DNA from: Chitinophaga jiangningensis
Lineage (GTDB): Bacteria; Bacteroidota; Bacteroidia; Chitinophagales; Chitinophagaceae
Assembly: GCF_900142605.1 (NCBI RefSeq)
Contig: NZ_FRBL01000005.1
Location: 124,001-188,000 of the forward strand
DNA: 64,000 bases
Direction: 5' to 3'
Every line of letters starts with the position of its first letter. The first letter of the stretch is position 1. A program made the translations under genes and the position numbers. This document shows, one piece after another, positions 61,933-64,000 of this stretch. The notes below the pieces were generated by a model. It made no database searches. It was not told where the DNA came from and saw only the letters and a program-made list of their open reading frames with translations.

Positions 61933-63360
61933 TTATAAAATCTTGTTGAGTACGAGATTTCTGACTTCCGACATCGGAACGCGTTCCTGCTCCATGGTAT
62001 CGCGATGGCGAATGGTAACAGTACCGTCTTCCTTAGTCTGATGGTCGATAGTTACGCAGAATGGCGTACCCACCGCATCCTGGCGGCGGTAGCGCTTACC
62101 GATCGCATCTTTCTCTTCATAAAAACAATAGAAATGCTGCTTGCACTCATCCATCAGCTGCTGTGCCAGTTCAGGCAAGCCATCTTTTTTGGTGAGCGGG
62201 AAGATAGCCAGTTTGGTAGGCGCCAGCTTAGCTGGTAAACGCAGTACTACGCGACTATCCTGTTTTTCAGGTGTGCTCAGGTCTTCCTCAGCATAAGCAG
62301 CACAGATTACCAGTAGGAACATACGGTCCAAACCAATGGAGGTTTCAATTACGTACGGTACATAGTTCTGGTTGATCTCCGTATCAAAGTACTGGATTTT
62401 CTTTTTGCTATATTCCTGGTGCTGTTTCAGATCGAAATCAGTGCGGGAGTGAATACCTTCCACCTCTTTGAAACCGATCGGGAATTCGAATTCGATATCC
62501 ACCGCAGCATCAGCATAGTGCGCCAGCTTCACGTGATTTTTGAAGCGGTATTTAGCAGGATCAATACCCAGGCTCAGGTGCCATTGCATACGGGTTTCTT
62601 TCCATTTCTCATACCACTCCTTCTGAGAACCAGGGCGGATAAAGAACTGCATCTCCATCTGCTCAAATTCACGCATACGGAAAATGAACTGACGGGCCAC
62701 AATTTCGTTACGGAAGGCTTTACCCACCTGCGCAATACCAAAAGGTATCTTCATCCTGCCCGTTTTCTGCACGTTCAGGAAGTTAACGAAAATACCCTGG
62801 GCTGTTTCAGGGCGGAGGTATATTTCACTTGCCTCATCGGTAACGCTACCCAACTGCGTAGAGAACATCAGGTTGAACTGACGCACATCTGTCCAGTTAA
62901 CAGTACCGCTCACGGAGCAGGCAATTTTGTTTTCTTCAATCAATGCTTTCAGGCCGGCGTAGTCCTGCGCTGCTTCCAGTTGCTCCATGGTAGCCACGAG
63001 CGCCTTACCCTGCTCTTCGGGCAAAGTAGCTGCATAAGCCTCAATCAGGTGGTCCACACGGTAGCGTTTTTTGCTATCCTTGTTGTCGATCATCGGATCA
63101 CTGAAGTTATCCACGTGACCGGATGCCTTCCAGGTGGTAGGATGCATGAATATGGCAGCATCAATACCCACGATGTTATCGTGGAGCTGAGTCATGCTCT
63201 TCCACCAGTAGTCCCTGATATTCTTTTTCAACTGGGCACCGTTCTGACCATAGTCATACACAGCGCTAAGTCCATCGTAAATTTCGCTGGACTGAAAGAT
63301 AAAACCGTATTCTTTACAGTGCGATATAATCGCCTGGAATGTATTCTGATCTGTAGACAT
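61933..63360 (-). CDS. glyS: Glycyl-tRNA synthetase (single-chain type)
   Basis: A 475-residue class II synthetase of the eukaryotic/archaeal alpha-dimer type, which charges tRNA-Gly. Class II motifs are present: motif 2 in IAQVGKAFRNEIVARQFIFRMREFEQMEMQFF (fold region about residues 210-245), motif 3 in PYVIETSIGLDRMFLLVICAAY, and the anticodon-binding domain follows from about residue 365. The first residues (FQAIISHCKEYGFIFQSSEIYDGLSAVYDYG) are typical too. The start at 63360 is backed by a -7 box, TATCTTTG, at 63368-63375 on the minus strand. Confidence 0.96.
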   Translation of the reverse strand: MSTDQNTFQAIISHCKEYGFIFQSSEIYDGLSAVYDYGQNGAQLKKNIRDYWWKSMTQLHDNIVGIDAAIFMHPTTWKASGHVDNFSDPMIDNKDSKKRYRVDHLIEAYAATLPEEQGKALVATMEQLEAAQDYAGLKALIEENKIACSVSGTVNWTDVRQFNLMFSTQLGSVTDEASEIYLRPETAQGIFVNFLNVQKTGRMKIPFGIAQVGKAFRNEIVARQFIFRMREFEQMEMQFFIRPGSQKEWYEKWKETRMQWHLSLGIDPAKYRFKNHVKLAHYADAAVDIEFEFPIGFKEVEGIHSRTDFDLKQHQEYSKKKIQYFDTEINQNYVPYVIETSIGLDRMFLLVICAAYAEEDLSTPEKQDSRVVLRLPAKLAPTKLAIFPLTKKDGLPELAQQLMDECKQHFYCFYEEKDAIGKRYRRQDAVGTPFCVTIDHQTKEDGTVTIRHRDTMEQERVPMSEVRNLVLNKIL

Positions 63361-63367
63361 AGTTGCG

Positions 63368-63375
63368 CAAAGATA
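63368..63375 (-). promoter_or_regulatory. -7 element of the glyS promoter
   Basis: TATCTTTG on the minus strand, exact, eight bases before the glyS ATG. No TTG stands at the expected -33 position. Confidence 0.45.
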
Positions 63376-63442
63376 ATTGGCAAAATTGAAAATACGGATG
63401 CAATTATTATTACATCTGTAATCAATTAGTAATTAAATAAAA

Positions 63443-64000
63443 TTATTTTTTTGAGAGGGGTGTAACCGGTGTATTTCCGTCTTCCACTTCCCGTATCCAG
63501 ATGGCGTAATCATTGGGGTATATACGGGACCCGAAGTATTGTACCCAAACCCTGGTGAATACCGCGCCGAAATACAATATAGCGGCGGAATAGTAAACCC
63601 ACAGGAGTATAATAACAATGGAGCCGGCGGCCCCATAGGCTGAAGACACTTTACTGGCGCCCAGGTAATAGCCAATCGCAAACTTCCCGATCATAAACAA
63701 CACAGCTGTGGCGATAGCGCCCACCATCACATCCTTCCAGCGGATGCGCGCATCCGGCAGCACCTTGAAAATAATGGCAAACAAGGAAGTGATCACCAGA
63801 AACGTGATCGCCAGGTTAGCCACATACAGGGTAAAATATTCTATCTCAGGAAATAAAGAAAGTAACCGGTGATTCAATACCTCCATTAAACCGTTTAACG
63901 CCAGGGACACCAGCAGGATGAAACCCATACTGATCACCAATGAAAACGACAATAACCGGTTTAATATCATCTTCACAATACCACTCTTTTTAGGCTTAGC
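63443..64000 (-). CDS. YihY/BrkB family inner-membrane protein, C-terminal part
   Basis: The 3' part of a gene that continues beyond the window; the frame is open to base 64000 (AKPKKSGIVKMILNRLL). The visible 185 residues hold at least four transmembrane helices (SLVISMGFILLVSLALNGL, LAITFLVITSLFAIIF, MVGAIATAVLFMIGKFAIGYY, IVIILLWVYYSAAILYFGAVF) and the family signature YGAAGSIVIILLWVYYSA. YihY/BrkB proteins are inner-membrane proteins of unresolved function, despite the old RNase BN name. The tail after the last helix is short and acidic. Confidence 0.88.
   Translation of the reverse strand, partial: AKPKKSGIVKMILNRLLSFSLVISMGFILLVSLALNGLMEVLNHRLLSLFPEIEYFTLYVANLAITFLVITSLFAIIFKVLPDARIRWKDVMVGAIATAVLFMIGKFAIGYYLGASKVSSAYGAAGSIVIILLWVYYSAAILYFGAVFTRVWVQYFGSRIYPNDYAIWIREVEDGNTPVTPLSKK

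Noticed and set aside
62419..63429. 336-codon open frame on the plus strand over glyS
   Set aside because: It is antisense to a clear synthetase gene, follows its codon structure in mirror image and has no recognisable protein features.
1..64000. tRNA, rRNA, CRISPR arrays, prophage or defence islands
   Set aside because: No cloverleaf with a TTCGANNC arm outside coding genes, no regular repeat-spacer array and no phage or nuclease genes were seen.

Overview
The window looks like chromosomal DNA from a member of the Bacteroidota, most likely a Chitinophaga-like Chitinophagaceae. The support is a SusC/SusD pair, many lipoproteins and outer-membrane proteins of Bacteroidota type (DUF2490, DUF3078, an Oar-like TonB receptor), a bacterial GGGP synthase, weak Shine-Dalgarno sequences, and promoters of the Bacteroidota form TTG-N19-TAnnTTTG, with a perfect copy before gyrB and another before frr. 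I found no rRNA, tRNA, CRISPR array, transposase or prophage.

Layout. 1-3.4 kb: end of a SusC receptor, its SusD-type lipoprotein and a DUF2490 protein. 3.5-8.4 kb (minus): two small envelope proteins behind an attenuator-like leader, then B12-dependent ribonucleotide reductase (nrdJ). 8.7-10 kb: GGGP synthase (+) and an AhpD-like protein (-). 10.3-12.1 kb: a LytS/LytR two-component pair (-). 12.4-16.7 kb (+): dxs, a flavin/2Fe-2S reductase and a PAS-HisKA protein without an ATPase domain. 17-23.4 kb (-): a HAD phosphatase, a secreted propeller protein, then a redox-stress cluster (pirin, OsmC, nitroreductase remnant, YceI, second pirin, AraC regulator). 23.4-29.5 kb: scpA, DUF3078 protein, mscL, PPK2, an EamA transporter (+), frr and a MraY/WecA-type transferase. 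29.7-34.2 kb: transketolase N-terminal subunit (+), LolC/E-type permease and rbfA (-), MsbA-type exporter (+). 34.4-40.4 kb: a glycosyltransferase/HAD fusion with a missing HAD nucleophile (+), then ileS and a histone-H1-like/DksA fusion (-). 40.6-46.8 kb: PepSY-like protein, a MITE-like inverted repeat, an AraC regulator with a cysteine cluster, an AsmA-like protein and gyrB. 46.9-49.5 kb (-): a two-gene operon of a TPR-AAA+ ATPase and a TPR membrane protein. 49.9-53.9 kb (+): a lipoprotein and an Oar-like TonB receptor. 54-61 kb (-): two SIMPL paralogues, mfd, and two paralogous lipoproteins. 61-64 kb: a flavin reductase (+), glyS (-) and the end of a YihY/BrkB protein (-).

Most of this is housekeeping: nucleotide and isoprenoid synthesis, translation (ileS, glyS, frr, rbfA), chromosome maintenance (gyrB, scpA, mfd) and envelope assembly. 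The less ordinary parts are a dispersed family of paired intergenic hairpins with a conserved GAA loop, the TPR-AAA+/TPR-membrane operon, the glycosyltransferase/pseudo-HAD fusion, the zinc-less DksA with an H1-like tail, the nitroreductase remnant fused behind yceI, and the MITE-like repeat. No single feature is clearly a new system; the AAA+ operon and the hairpin family are the best candidates.
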